A DNA stretch of 15,243 nt from JBEVMS01 sp040508515 (GTDB lineage Bacteria; Pseudomonadota; Gammaproteobacteria; Xanthomonadales; Rhodanobacteraceae), in assembly GCA_040508515.1 (NCBI GenBank), contig JBEVMS010000189.1, positions 1-15,243 of the forward strand. Reading direction: 5' to 3'. Shown here piece by piece: positions 1 to 6,864 of this stretch. A program made the translations under genes and the position numbers. How positions within the stretch are numbered: the first letter of the stretch is position 1; every line of letters starts with the position of its first letter. The notes under the pieces were generated by a model. It searched no databases. It was given only the letters and a program-made list of their open reading frames with translations, and was not told the DNA's origin.

Positions 1-1
1 G

Positions 2-2134
2 ATCGGCAACGGCTTCCAGGGCCTGACCGCCTTCGTGCAGATCGACACCAATGGCGGCGTGTTGATCGGCGCGCGCGATCCGGAAACCGGCACCGGCAGC
101 AGCACCGCCGAGGCACGCATCATCGCCGACGAACTGGACGCCGACTGGAGCCGGGTCACCGTCATCCACCTGGGCTTGGGCGTGGAAGACAACAACGGCG
201 CGCCACGCTGGACCTACGGCCGCCAGCTCGGCGGCACCGGTAGCGCCATACCGGCCGCCTGGAACGACTTGCGCCAAGCCGGCGCCCTGGCGCGCTGGCT
301 GCTGTTGCAGGCGGCCGCACGGCGGCTGGGTGTGCCGGCTGACAGCCTCAAGGCGCAAGCGGGGGTGCTGGTCGCGCCTGACGGTCGCCGCCTGGGCTAC
401 GGCGAATTGGCCACCGACGCGGCCAAGATCGATCCTCCCAGCACCGCGCCGGCCCTCAAGACGCCCGATCGCTACCAGTTGATCGGCCAGGGTATCGGCG
501 ACGTCGATGCGCTGGGACTGGTCACCGGTCAAACCCCTTTCGCCATCGACAGCTACCTGGGCGACACCCTGGTGGCACTGATCAGCCACTGCCCCTGGCC
601 CGACGGCACGCTCGAAGGGCTCGACGCCTCGGCCGCCAAGGCGGTGCCGGGTGTGGTTTCGGTGGTGCAGCTCAACCCCGATCCCAAGCTCAACCTGGGC
701 AGCACACCGATCGCCCCCTCGGTGGCGGTGCTGGCCGAATCCACCTGGGCGGCGCTGCAGGGCCGCAAACAGCTCAAGCTGCGCTGGAAACCCGGCAGCG
801 GCCAGGCCGACAACAGCGCCACCCTGGAACAACAGGCGCACGCCCTGCTGGACGGCACCGACGCCCCAACCACCCGCGTGCGCGACGACGGCAATTATGA
901 AAGCACTCGTCGACGCGCCGCGCGCCAACTGGAAGCGGTCTACCACCAGCCGTGGCAGGCGCACGCCACGCCCGAACCTATGAATTGCCTGGTCAAGCTG
1001 GACGAGGACCGCATTACCCTGGTGGTGCCGACTCAGGCGCCGCCGTCGGCTTATGCAGTGGTGCAACAGTTGACCGGCTTCAAACCCGCGCAGATCGACA
1101 TCCAGGTGCCGCGCGTGGGTGGCGGCTACGGCCGGCGGCTTGATCACGACTTCGTCGCCGAAGCGGTGATGCTGGCCAAGACCACCAAGGGCAAACCGGT
1201 CAAATTGCTGTGGACCCGCGACGAGGATCTCACGCACGACTATTACCGCCCCGCCAGCCTGCACAAGCTGCAGGCAGTGATCGATCGCAAGCGTCAGGTG
1301 ATCGGCTGGAACCAGCGCATGGCCAGCGCCTCGGCGTTATGGCGGCGCGGCGTGCCCGATGCGCAACTGTGGACTTCTGAGCTGAGTGCCAACCAATTGC
1401 CGGCCGGACTGGTCGAGAACTACCGCAGCGACTGGTACGGCCAGAGTTTCTCGCTGCCACGCGGCCCGATGCGCGGCATGCCCGATGTCAGCAACGCCTT
1501 CGCGGTGGAAAGCTTCATCGACGAGATCGCCCACGCGTTGAAGGAAGACCCGTTGCAGACCCGCTTGCGCCTGCTCGGCGAAGCCCGTCAGCTGCCGTTG
1601 CAAGGCGGCGGCACGCTGGATGTCGGCCGACTGCTCAACGTGCTGACGCTGGTCGCTGAACGGATCGAATGGAAGAACTGGCTACGCAGCGTCAACGGCC
1701 TGGGGCTGGCCTGCTGGCACGTAAACGGCGCCTATGTGGCGCACGCCATCGAAGTGTCGCTGCAAGGCGAGCAACTGGGTATCGAGCGGGCGGTGTGCGC
1801 GGTGGATGTCGGTCGGGTGATCAATCCCACCGGCCTCACCGGCCAGGTCGCCGGGGCCACCCTGGCGGCGCTTTCCAATGCGCTCAATCCCGCGATCAAC
1901 GTGCGCGAGGGTCAGGTCCAGCAGCACAGCTTCAAGGACTATCCGCTGGCGACGATGGCGCAGTTGCCCAACACGGTGGAAGTCATCAGCGTGCCCAGCG
2001 ACCATCCGCCCACCGGCGCCAGTTGGCAAGCGATGCCTACGGTGGCGCCAGCACTGGCCAATGCGGTGTTCCGCGTTAGCGCGGTGCGTGTGCGCCGACT
2101 GCCGTTGATGCGCGAACTGTTGCGTCTGCTGTAG
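2..2134 (+). CDS. Molybdopterin-binding subunit, xanthine dehydrogenase / isoquinoline 1-oxidoreductase beta family (5' partial)
   Basis: This is the large subunit of a molybdenum hydroxylase of the IorB type, which binds the molybdenum-pterin cofactor and oxidises N-heterocycles or aldehydes, usually with a small [2Fe-2S] subunit. The frame is open to the window edge, so the GTG at 35 is not the true start; about 50 N-terminal residues, normally including a Tat signal, are probably missing. Family landmarks are clear: the early cofactor loop (PETGTG, 80-97), EPMNC near 975-990, the GGGYGRR loop at 1118-1138, the PRGPMRG stretch near 1459-1480, and the C-terminal VAPALANAVF block just after 2040. 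Two positions are odd: the loop normally written MGQG reads TGTG, and the position aligning with the catalytic glutamate of the usual GVGEP motif is Trp (codon 2024-2026). Family membership is sure; activity and substrate are not. The partner subunit is not in the window. Confidence 0.88.
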   Translation: MGNGFQGLTAFVQIDTNGGVLIGARDPETGTGSSTAEARIIADELDADWSRVTVIHLGLGVEDNNGAPRWTYGRQLGGTGSAIPAAWNDLRQAGALARWLLLQAAARRLGVPADSLKAQAGVLVAPDGRRLGYGELATDAAKIDPPSTAPALKTPDRYQLIGQGIGDVDALGLVTGQTPFAIDSYLGDTLVALISHCPWPDGTLEGLDASAAKAVPGVVSVVQLNPDPKLNLGSTPIAPSVAVLAESTWAALQGRKQLKLRWKPGSGQADNSATLEQQAHALLDGTDAPTTRVRDDGNYESTRRRAARQLEAVYHQPWQAHATPEPMNCLVKLDEDRITLVVPTQAPPSAYAVVQQLTGFKPAQIDIQVPRVGGGYGRRLDHDFVAEAVMLAKTTKGKPVKLLWTRDEDLTHDYYRPASLHKLQAVIDRKRQVIGWNQRMASASALWRRGVPDAQLWTSELSANQLPAGLVENYRSDWYGQSFSLPRGPMRGMPDVSNAFAVESFIDEIAHALKEDPLQTRLRLLGEARQLPLQGGGTLDVGRLLNVLTLVAERIEWKNWLRSVNGLGLACWHVNGAYVAHAIEVSLQGEQLGIERAVCAVDVGRVINPTGLTGQVAGATLAALSNALNPAINVREGQVQQHSFKDYPLATMAQLPNTVEVISVPSDHPPTGASWQAMPTVAPALANAVFRVSAVRVRRLPLMRELLRLL

Positions 2135-2220
2135 TTGGGCGTGCCATGATCGGTCCTCGCATGCTGTCATCACGTAGACGGATTCCCAAAGTCGGTACAG
2201 GCAAATTCCTATAGCCGAGT

Positions 2221-2280
2221 TCGGTCCCGGTCGGAAGCGAAGCAGTTGGCAAGCGGCGGATGCTTCCGACGGGAAGCCGA
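2221..2280. repeat. 60-base imperfect palindrome downstream of the molybdenum enzyme gene
   Basis: A perfect 9-base inverted repeat, GTCGGAAGC at 2230-2238 and GCTTCCGAC at 2262-2270, is extended outward with small bulges by TCGG at 2221-2224 and CCGA at 2277-2280. It could fold into a long hairpin on either strand. No T-run follows on the plus strand, so it is not a standard intrinsic terminator. It could be a REP-like extragenic palindrome, a remnant of an element end, or a processing/termination structure for the gene ending at 2134. Confidence 0.5.
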
Positions 2281-2286
2281 GGCGCC

Positions 2287-2442
2287 GAATGGCTCAACAA
2301 CCATCGCCTGCTGAAATCGATCAACTACCTTCGGTCTGCTGAGGCCGAAGCAAATTAGTATCGTCAACTCGCCAGTCAAGCTGCCCACGTGGCGGCAGGA
2401 CTTAACCCAATAGCCTCCCTCCATAAAAGGCAGAGGGATTCA
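2287..2442 (+). pseudogene. Decayed 3' end of an IS3-family transposase (OrfB) with right IS end
   Basis: In the frame starting at 2287 the translation begins EWLNNHRLLKSINYL and continues with AEAEAN, a stop, then YRQLASQA. This matches, from memory, the conserved C-terminus of IS3-family OrfB transposases (WxNxxRLLxxIGYIPPAEAEANYYRQLASQA). The first Tyr of the usual NYY is replaced by TAG at 2356-2358, and nothing resembling the DDE catalytic core is found upstream, so only the last 50 or so codons survive. The frame runs into a C/T-rich then G/A-rich end closing in CA at 2441-2442, as expected for an IS3-type right terminal repeat. The short hairpin at 2329-2350 lies inside this remnant. 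It marks an old insertion and rearrangement next to the foreign-looking segment that follows. Confidence 0.72.
2411..2442 (+). repeat. Probable right terminal inverted repeat of the IS3-like remnant
   Basis: The segment starts TAGCCTCCCTCC, contains a 6-base inverted repeat (TCCCTC 2416-2421, GAGGGA 2433-2438) and ends in CA. Its position directly after the transposase C-terminus fits an IS3-family right end. No left end is present in the window for comparison, so the exact boundary is an inference. Confidence 0.4.
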
Positions 2443-2500
2443 GCTAGTGATTGAGAACGGCTATGACCGCATTGATGGGATCAGGCTTCTCAACACCCTG

Positions 2501-3418
2501 CTAAATTTTATTAACCACTGATTCTTGCGGACGCAGCTTCTCTATTAGCAGGCCGGGACTATCTACTCCAATTGCAATTTCTTCCCCGCTATTTAGTGTA
2601 ACTACCACATTGGGGGACCCGCATCCTGCGTATCTAGTTAATCCTCTATCCATGTCTTGATAGCTTTTCGACTTCACTTCCAAGATGCTATCGCGGTCGA
2701 TCCTGCGGTCGGTGGATAGCCCATATCTAAGGTAGAAAAACTGATCATCGATAGAAATGGGCCGGATAGTTGCCGCTCTATATTCGGCCCACAGCCAAAG
2801 TGACCCCATCAGACACGCAAAAGTGGTAAGGCTCGCAGCCACCGGGCTTTTTTGGTGAAACAGAACGTGAAAAATCGGTGTAGGCACCAGATTCACAATG
2901 GCCCATCCTAACCAAGCGCTCGCATTCCCGTTCTGCTTTCCAGTCCCGAAATGGAATATCCCATCAAATGAGTCTTGACTGGGAACCTCTGTCATTAGCG
3001 CATAAAGCCAGAACCGCCTTTCCCAGCTTGACGCAAATTTCAGAATTTTCCTAATTCCTTTTTCGCCTTCCCGACTCGAAATTAAACCAACTTCAGGCCT
3101 CTGAGAGCGGCCCGCTAAAATCGCGATACTTATAACTCTAAGTTCATATAGCAGCACCAAGAAAATTAGCACGAAGGCAAGTAGCTGGCCTTTGCTTTTC
3201 AGACCGGGAAAAATCAACTGGAGCTCATTTAGGGATAAAAAAGAAGCCCAGGGCAAAGCACCAACAATACCAATGCTGACCGCCTTGATGATGACGCAGA
3301 ATCCATTGCCCCTGAAAGTGAATATCAAGAGACTTAGAGTGGAAATTGCCGCGATTATCGCAGCGAGTCGCGCAGAGTCGTAACTCAACTCCTCAAGAAA
3401 AATCACTAGGGCAACCAC
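2501..3418 (-). CDS. Orphan multi-pass membrane protein with a PH-like C-terminal segment (hypothetical)
   Basis: I do not recognise a named family. The 305-residue product has five likely membrane segments at about residues 17-35, 41-63, 78-101, 168-187 and 193-213, separated by a polar stretch at 102-165. The tail at about 215-297 alternates short beta-like strands (QFFYLRYGL, SILEVKS, NVVVTLNSG, EIAIGVDSP), which recalls small bacterial PH-like domains found at the ends of membrane proteins; that resemblance is tentative. The start is doubtful: the only upstream initiator is GTG at 3418, three codons after an in-frame TGA, with no ribosome binding site, so the 5' end may be broken. Base composition is clearly more A/T-rich than both flanks, suggesting transfer. 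It is convergent with the molybdenum enzyme gene and the IS remnant. Confidence 0.6.
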   Translation of the reverse strand: MVALVIFLEELSYDSARLAAIIAAISTLSLLIFTFRGNGFCVIIKAVSIGIVGALPWASFLSLNELQLIFPGLKSKGQLLAFVLIFLVLLYELRVISIAILAGRSQRPEVGLISSREGEKGIRKILKFASSWERRFWLYALMTEVPSQDSFDGIFHFGTGKQNGNASAWLGWAIVNLVPTPIFHVLFHQKSPVAASLTTFACLMGSLWLWAEYRAATIRPISIDDQFFYLRYGLSTDRRIDRDSILEVKSKSYQDMDRGLTRYAGCGSPNVVVTLNSGEEIAIGVDSPGLLIEKLRPQESVVNKI

Positions 3419-3543
3419 CGTAAATAATCAGGATTATGCGTTAGCATTTCGACGGAGGGTACTGAAATAAATGTCCTTGCATCTCCTGTATAAGATCTGC
3501 ATCCGGAATGCAGCGTCGGGCACTCGATAAATTTTACACCCAC
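3406..3543 (-). pseudogene. Short frame possibly representing a broken coding piece upstream of the membrane protein
   Basis: A 45-codon frame from GTG 3543 to TAG 3408-3406 gives a product with protein-like composition (VGVKFIECPTLHSGC at its start, NPDYLRWLP at its end). It overlaps the end of the frame at 3716-3534 and the start of the frame at 3418, and all three are in different reading frames. I infer either a gene broken by frameshifts or chance. There is no ribosome binding site and no recognised domain. Confidence 0.25.
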
Positions 3544-3716
3544 GCGTTGCCCTCATAGCCCCAAATACTACTTGGCCCAGAGTATTCCCCGCATTCCCAT
3601 ATTTCATCCCTATTACCAGGACAAAAATAGTTAACTGTGAGGAAGTCAAAGTTACCGATACGTCGGGCAGAAACATTGAGCAGGAGATGTTCTCCCATAA
3701 TCTTGCCCATGCTCAT
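3534..3716 (-). CDS. Small hypothetical protein directly after the proline-rich gene
   Basis: The frame opens at ATG 3716, two bases after the stop of the large proline-rich gene, and ends at TAA 3536-3534, giving 60 residues; ATG codons at 3710 and 3698 are alternative starts. The product is rich in aromatic and acidic residues (for example NYFCPGNRDEIWECGEY) and reads like coding sequence, but I recognise no family and see no membrane segment. It lies on the A/T-rich side of the sharp composition change at about 3719. It may be a real small gene translated by coupling, the head of a frameshifted gene that continues at 3543, or chance. Confidence 0.35.
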   Translation of the reverse strand: MSMGKIMGEHLLLNVSARRIGNFDFLTVNYFCPGNRDEIWECGEYSGPSSIWGYEGNAWV

Positions 3717-3718
3717 AA

Positions 3719-5698
3719 CTAGTGAAACTGATCGCTGGCCGGCACCCATGAACCGTTGCTGCTGAGCGGTGCCGCCACTGGCGCGTTGACGGACTGGCAA
3801 TCCGGCGGCGGCGGACCGCCGGCGACCCGCGCGCTGGCGCACGCCGCGCTGTTGTCCAGCGCCATCGCGACCGGTGCCGCCACGCGTGTCGCCGGTGCCG
3901 GTGGGACCAGCGGCTGGACCGGCGCCAGGCTCAAGCGAGCGTAAACGCTGGACGCCAACGCCGTCTGCTGCGGGCCTTGTGGCGAGCAACCGAGCACGAT
4001 CATCCAGCCTAGCGGGCTGATCACGCAGTCAACGCGTACCCCGTGCGGCAGGGTGAAGGTGTGCTTGAAGGTCATCTTCTCGGCCACGCGGCGCACCGCC
4101 GTGTCGGCCGAACTTTCGTGCAGCGGCGTCCAATCCTTGTCGAAGCGGGTCGGCGTATAGCCGATCGGCGGCAAGTCATGCGACATGATCCGGGTATCGC
4201 CATGCGGCTGTACCTGCACGTAGCTGCCTGGCGGCGCGGCCTTGCCAACCTCACCCTCACTCGTACCGGCACGACCTTGCGCGTTGGGCACCGTGCCTCG
4301 CCCGACGTGGCTAGAAGGCTGCTGACCGCTACCGTCAAGCGCTTCTCCTGGCAGCGCCGCGTCGGTGCTGCCCGAGGGCACCTGTGCGCCCTCACGGCGG
4401 CCGGCATTCGAAGCGCTCGACGCTTGCCCGCTCGCGTTGGCAGTGCTGGCGATTGCGCTGGCAGCGGCATCCGCAGCCGGGGCTTCGTCAGCTGCAGTGC
4501 CAGGCCGCGGCTCACTCCCCGCATGCGCCTGAACCTCCGATACCGTGCCCGGTGAGGGCGCGACGGTGGTCGGCAGCGGCAAGCTGGCCAGCTGTGGAGG
4601 CACCTCTTCCAACTTCGCCACCGGTGCCTGCGGCGGCGACACCGTCGGTCGGTTGGCTGGCTCGGCCAATGGCACTGGCGCCAACTGCGGCGCCTCTTCC
4701 GCGACTGTCGCGGTGTCGTGCGGGACCTGCACTTGCACCGTCGGCACGATCGGCGTGGCCGTGGTCAGCGTGCTGTCCACGTTCACCGCCGGTGTCGGCT
4801 GCGCCGGCAACGGGATCGCCTGCAACTCGGGCACCGGAGGTGCGGCGGCCACGGCGGACGTCACCACTGGCGCAGTGACCGCCACCGGCGCGGTGACCGA
4901 CGGCGGCAAGGCGATCTGAGGAACCTCCGCTTGCGGCAACGCCGGCGCGGGTACTTCAGGCAGCACCAACGAGGCGGGATCGGGCATCGCTTGATTGCCT
5001 TCCGCGCGCGCCATGCGGACCGGTTCCGGCTGGAATTTCGGCGGCACCGGGGCGACCGTGGGCGGGGCTTGGATCGTCAACGTCTGCGGCGGCGCCCCAG
5101 GCACGGGAATGGGCGCCAGCTGCGGCGTCGGCGCACTTTTCGGCAGGCTCTGCGGCGGTACCGGCGCAGCCAACGGACGAATCTGTACGGTTTGATGCGG
5201 TGGCGTCATCGCAATTACGGGTGGTTGCACCGTCGGTGTCGGTGTCGGTGTCAACGGCGGCGCACTCAACGCGGCCACCCCGCGGCTGGACCGATCGAAC
5301 TTGGCCGTCCGCGTCGCGCCAGGACGAACCAACGCCTGCTGCTTAGGCGCCCTGCCACGCACGGGCGGCGGCGGCGGTTCGGGCTTGTCGATCAGGCGCA
5401 CCACCAGCGCCTCGGTACCGGTCGAGGACTCGGGCAGGTCGTAGGCCGGCCCAAGGATCACCCCGAACACAAACACCAGATGGATCAGCAACGCAGCGAA
5501 GAAGGCCACGATGCGCAGGGTGCGGTAGCGCGGCGGTTCGCGCAGCCGACGTCGATAGACCAGCGCCTGCAGCGCGGCGGCGCGCGGCGACTCGGGCCAG
5601 GCGGCGGCCGTGGTTTGGTTGTCGGTCCGTGACAAGGGCATGGCGCTGAGTGTAACCATAGCGCAGGGCTTTGCGATGCCCTCGGTCGCGGACGGCAT
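3719..5698 (-). CDS. Large single-pass proline-rich envelope protein, TonB/TolA-like layout (paralogue of the next gene)
   Basis: The 659-residue product has a basic N-terminal region, one membrane segment at about 61-84, a Pro/Ala/Val-rich linker from about 105 to 480, and a C-terminal domain at about 488-659. N-in with a periplasmic linker is the natural reading. The C-terminal domain opens with GSYVQVQPHGDTRIM (491-505) and has cysteines at 558, 571, 620 and 634; these features match the neighbour at 5854-6864. I see no TonB C-terminal motif, so calling it an energy transducer would rest on layout alone. The first start, ATG 5698, has a weak GGATGG upstream; ATG at 5659 or 5641 would still keep the membrane segment. 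A 155-base gap separates it from the upstream paralogue, so co-transcription is likely. Its exact role is unknown. Confidence 0.8.
   Translation of the reverse strand: MPSATEGIAKPCAMVTLSAMPLSRTDNQTTAAAWPESPRAAALQALVYRRRLREPPRYRTLRIVAFFAALLIHLVFVFGVILGPAYDLPESSTGTEALVVRLIDKPEPPPPPVRGRAPKQQALVRPGATRTAKFDRSSRGVAALSAPPLTPTPTPTVQPPVIAMTPPHQTVQIRPLAAPVPPQSLPKSAPTPQLAPIPVPGAPPQTLTIQAPPTVAPVPPKFQPEPVRMARAEGNQAMPDPASLVLPEVPAPALPQAEVPQIALPPSVTAPVAVTAPVVTSAVAAAPPVPELQAIPLPAQPTPAVNVDSTLTTATPIVPTVQVQVPHDTATVAEEAPQLAPVPLAEPANRPTVSPPQAPVAKLEEVPPQLASLPLPTTVAPSPGTVSEVQAHAGSEPRPGTAADEAPAADAAASAIASTANASGQASSASNAGRREGAQVPSGSTDAALPGEALDGSGQQPSSHVGRGTVPNAQGRAGTSEGEVGKAAPPGSYVQVQPHGDTRIMSHDLPPIGYTPTRFDKDWTPLHESSADTAVRRVAEKMTFKHTFTLPHGVRVDCVISPLGWMIVLGCSPQGPQQTALASSVYARLSLAPVQPLVPPAPATRVAAPVAMALDNSAACASARVAGGPPPPDCQSVNAPVAAPLSSNGSWVPASDQFH
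5232..5252. repeat. Hexamer tandem repeat inside the proline-rich linker
   Basis: About three and a half copies of a 6-base unit (GTCGGT on the plus strand) encode the alternating Pro-Thr run at residues 150-157 of the proline-rich protein. Such a repeat can change copy number by slippage without shifting the frame. Confidence 0.6.
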
Positions 5699-5788
5699 AC
5701 GCCCATCCGCCTTGCCCTATCCCATGCGCCGCCGCTGGCAGCTACGACGCCTGCCGTTGGCACCGGCTGGCGTGGCCTGTTACCGGAT

Positions 5789-5829
5789 ATCGGGCGACGT
5801 TGCATCGTTCCCGTCATCCATCGGGCGAC
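5789..5829. repeat. Paired 10-base direct repeat between the two proline-rich genes
   Basis: ATCGGGCGAC occurs at 5789-5798 and again at 5820-5829, 31 bases apart (about three helical turns). Each copy is followed after three to five bases by ATCGTT. The pair sits in the 155-base gap between the two genes. It could be a regulator site for the downstream gene or a small duplication; no promoter could be assigned with confidence. Confidence 0.35.
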
Positions 5830-5853
5830 CGAATCGTTAGCGGCGATGGACGT

Positions 5854-6864
5854 CTAGCCGCCCGCTTTGGCCTTGGCCTGGATATCGCGAAGCTGCGCAT
5901 CGGCCGACTGATTGGGCGTATCCATCGGACACCCGTAAGGCAGCGGATCGCCAGCACGGTAGATCGTGATGCACTGCTCCAGCGAGATCGGCTTGGGCGG
6001 ATTGAGGCCTTTCACCAGCGGTGCCGAGGGCGCCATGCTCAGGCGCTGATCGCCATCTTTGCGCGAAGGCGGCGGCGGCGGATCCTGACAGCCGCCCAGC
6101 AAGGTACATTTTAAATGCGTGCCGCCGGGCAGATTGACCTCATGCATGGCATTTAGCGGACTCAGCGCATGGCGCAGGCCGGCTTGCAGCACATTCTCGT
6201 TGGGCGGCGGGAAATATTTGTCCAGACTCGTCGCCTTGTATTTCACCGGATTCTGGTTGCGCATGATCTGGGTATCACCCTGCGGCGCGCGTTGCACGTA
6301 CCCCGGTGCCGGCGCGTCCACGTTGCCCGCGCCGGCCGGCAGAATCACCGAACCGTTGTCGTTATAAAGCCGCGGCGCGGCAGGAGGCGCCGGCACGGAG
6401 GATGGCGGGGAGCGATCGTCGACCACGGTCATCGCCGGCGCGGACGGCGGGGTTGCCGGCGCCGGCCGCGTACCTTCACGAACCAACCGCGGCGGCTTGC
6501 TCGGCACCGGCGCCAGGGCTGGCATGGCCGGCGGCGCTGGCGCGGCGGGGACGGCACTCAGGAAACGAATCTGCAGCACGTCCTCGCTGGGCGCATCCAC
6601 CTCCAACGGCCGGGGACGCACTTGCAGCGCGTGATAGGCCACCACCACAAACACCACATGCAGCAGCACGGTCAGACTCAGGCCGACCCATAACCTGCGC
6701 TTATCCAACGGCTCGCGGCGCCAGCGCAGCGTATGCAGCATGGCGCGGGTCGGGCCATCCAGTTCACTCAAACCACGCGCACCAATCGGCGTCACGCGCG
6801 GTTGCCAGCGATGATGTTCGACCTGCCCCTGATTGTCACCGCCAAATATCTGCATGCCTGCCAC
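5854..6864 (-). CDS. Single-pass proline-rich envelope protein (shorter paralogue)
   Basis: The 336-residue product has the same plan as its downstream neighbour: a polar basic N-terminus, one membrane segment at about 58-78, a Pro/Ala linker at about 103-185 and a C-terminal domain. The domain opens with GYVQRAPQGDTQIM (188-201), followed by Y209, T212, D215-K216, an H241 and an LPGG turn at 245-248, all with counterparts in the larger protein. Cysteines lie at 253, 259, 299 and 312; the last pair sits in C-x12-C with a central RAGDPLP, matching C-x13-C with RVAGGPPP in the paralogue. GTG 6864 and ATG 6855 are both possible starts; GGCAGG lies very close before the ATG. It is probably first in a two-gene operon. 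Function is unknown; TonB/TolA likeness is in layout only. Confidence 0.78.
   Translation of the reverse strand: MAGMQIFGGDNQGQVEHHRWQPRVTPIGARGLSELDGPTRAMLHTLRWRREPLDKRRLWVGLSLTVLLHVVFVVVAYHALQVRPRPLEVDAPSEDVLQIRFLSAVPAAPAPPAMPALAPVPSKPPRLVREGTRPAPATPPSAPAMTVVDDRSPPSSVPAPPAAPRLYNDNGSVILPAGAGNVDAPAPGYVQRAPQGDTQIMRNQNPVKYKATSLDKYFPPPNENVLQAGLRHALSPLNAMHEVNLPGGTHLKCTLLGGCQDPPPPPSRKDGDQRLSMAPSAPLVKGLNPPKPISLEQCITIYRAGDPLPYGCPMDTPNQSADAQLRDIQAKAKAGG

Noticed and set aside
2329..2350. Intrinsic terminator (CTTCGGTCT-GCTG-AGGCCGAAG hairpin)
   Set aside because: No T-run follows on either strand, and the hairpin lies inside the readable transposase remnant, so base pairing may be incidental.
3434..3676. 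80-codon minus-strand frame starting at ATG 3676
   Set aside because: It overlaps the frame at 3716-3534 in another phase, has less protein-like composition and no ribosome binding site; kept out in favour of the frames described.
4718..5632. Long plus-strand open frame of about 300 codons opposite the proline-rich gene
   Set aside because: It is extremely rich in Arg, Gly and His, as expected from reading GC-rich Pro/Ala codons in the opposite sense, with no recognisable domain. The minus-strand gene has a membrane segment and a domain shared with its neighbour.
3719..5698. Calling the large proline-rich protein TonB
   Set aside because: Only the layout (one membrane segment plus proline-rich linker) agrees; the C-terminal domain shows no TonB motif and is shared with a paralogue.
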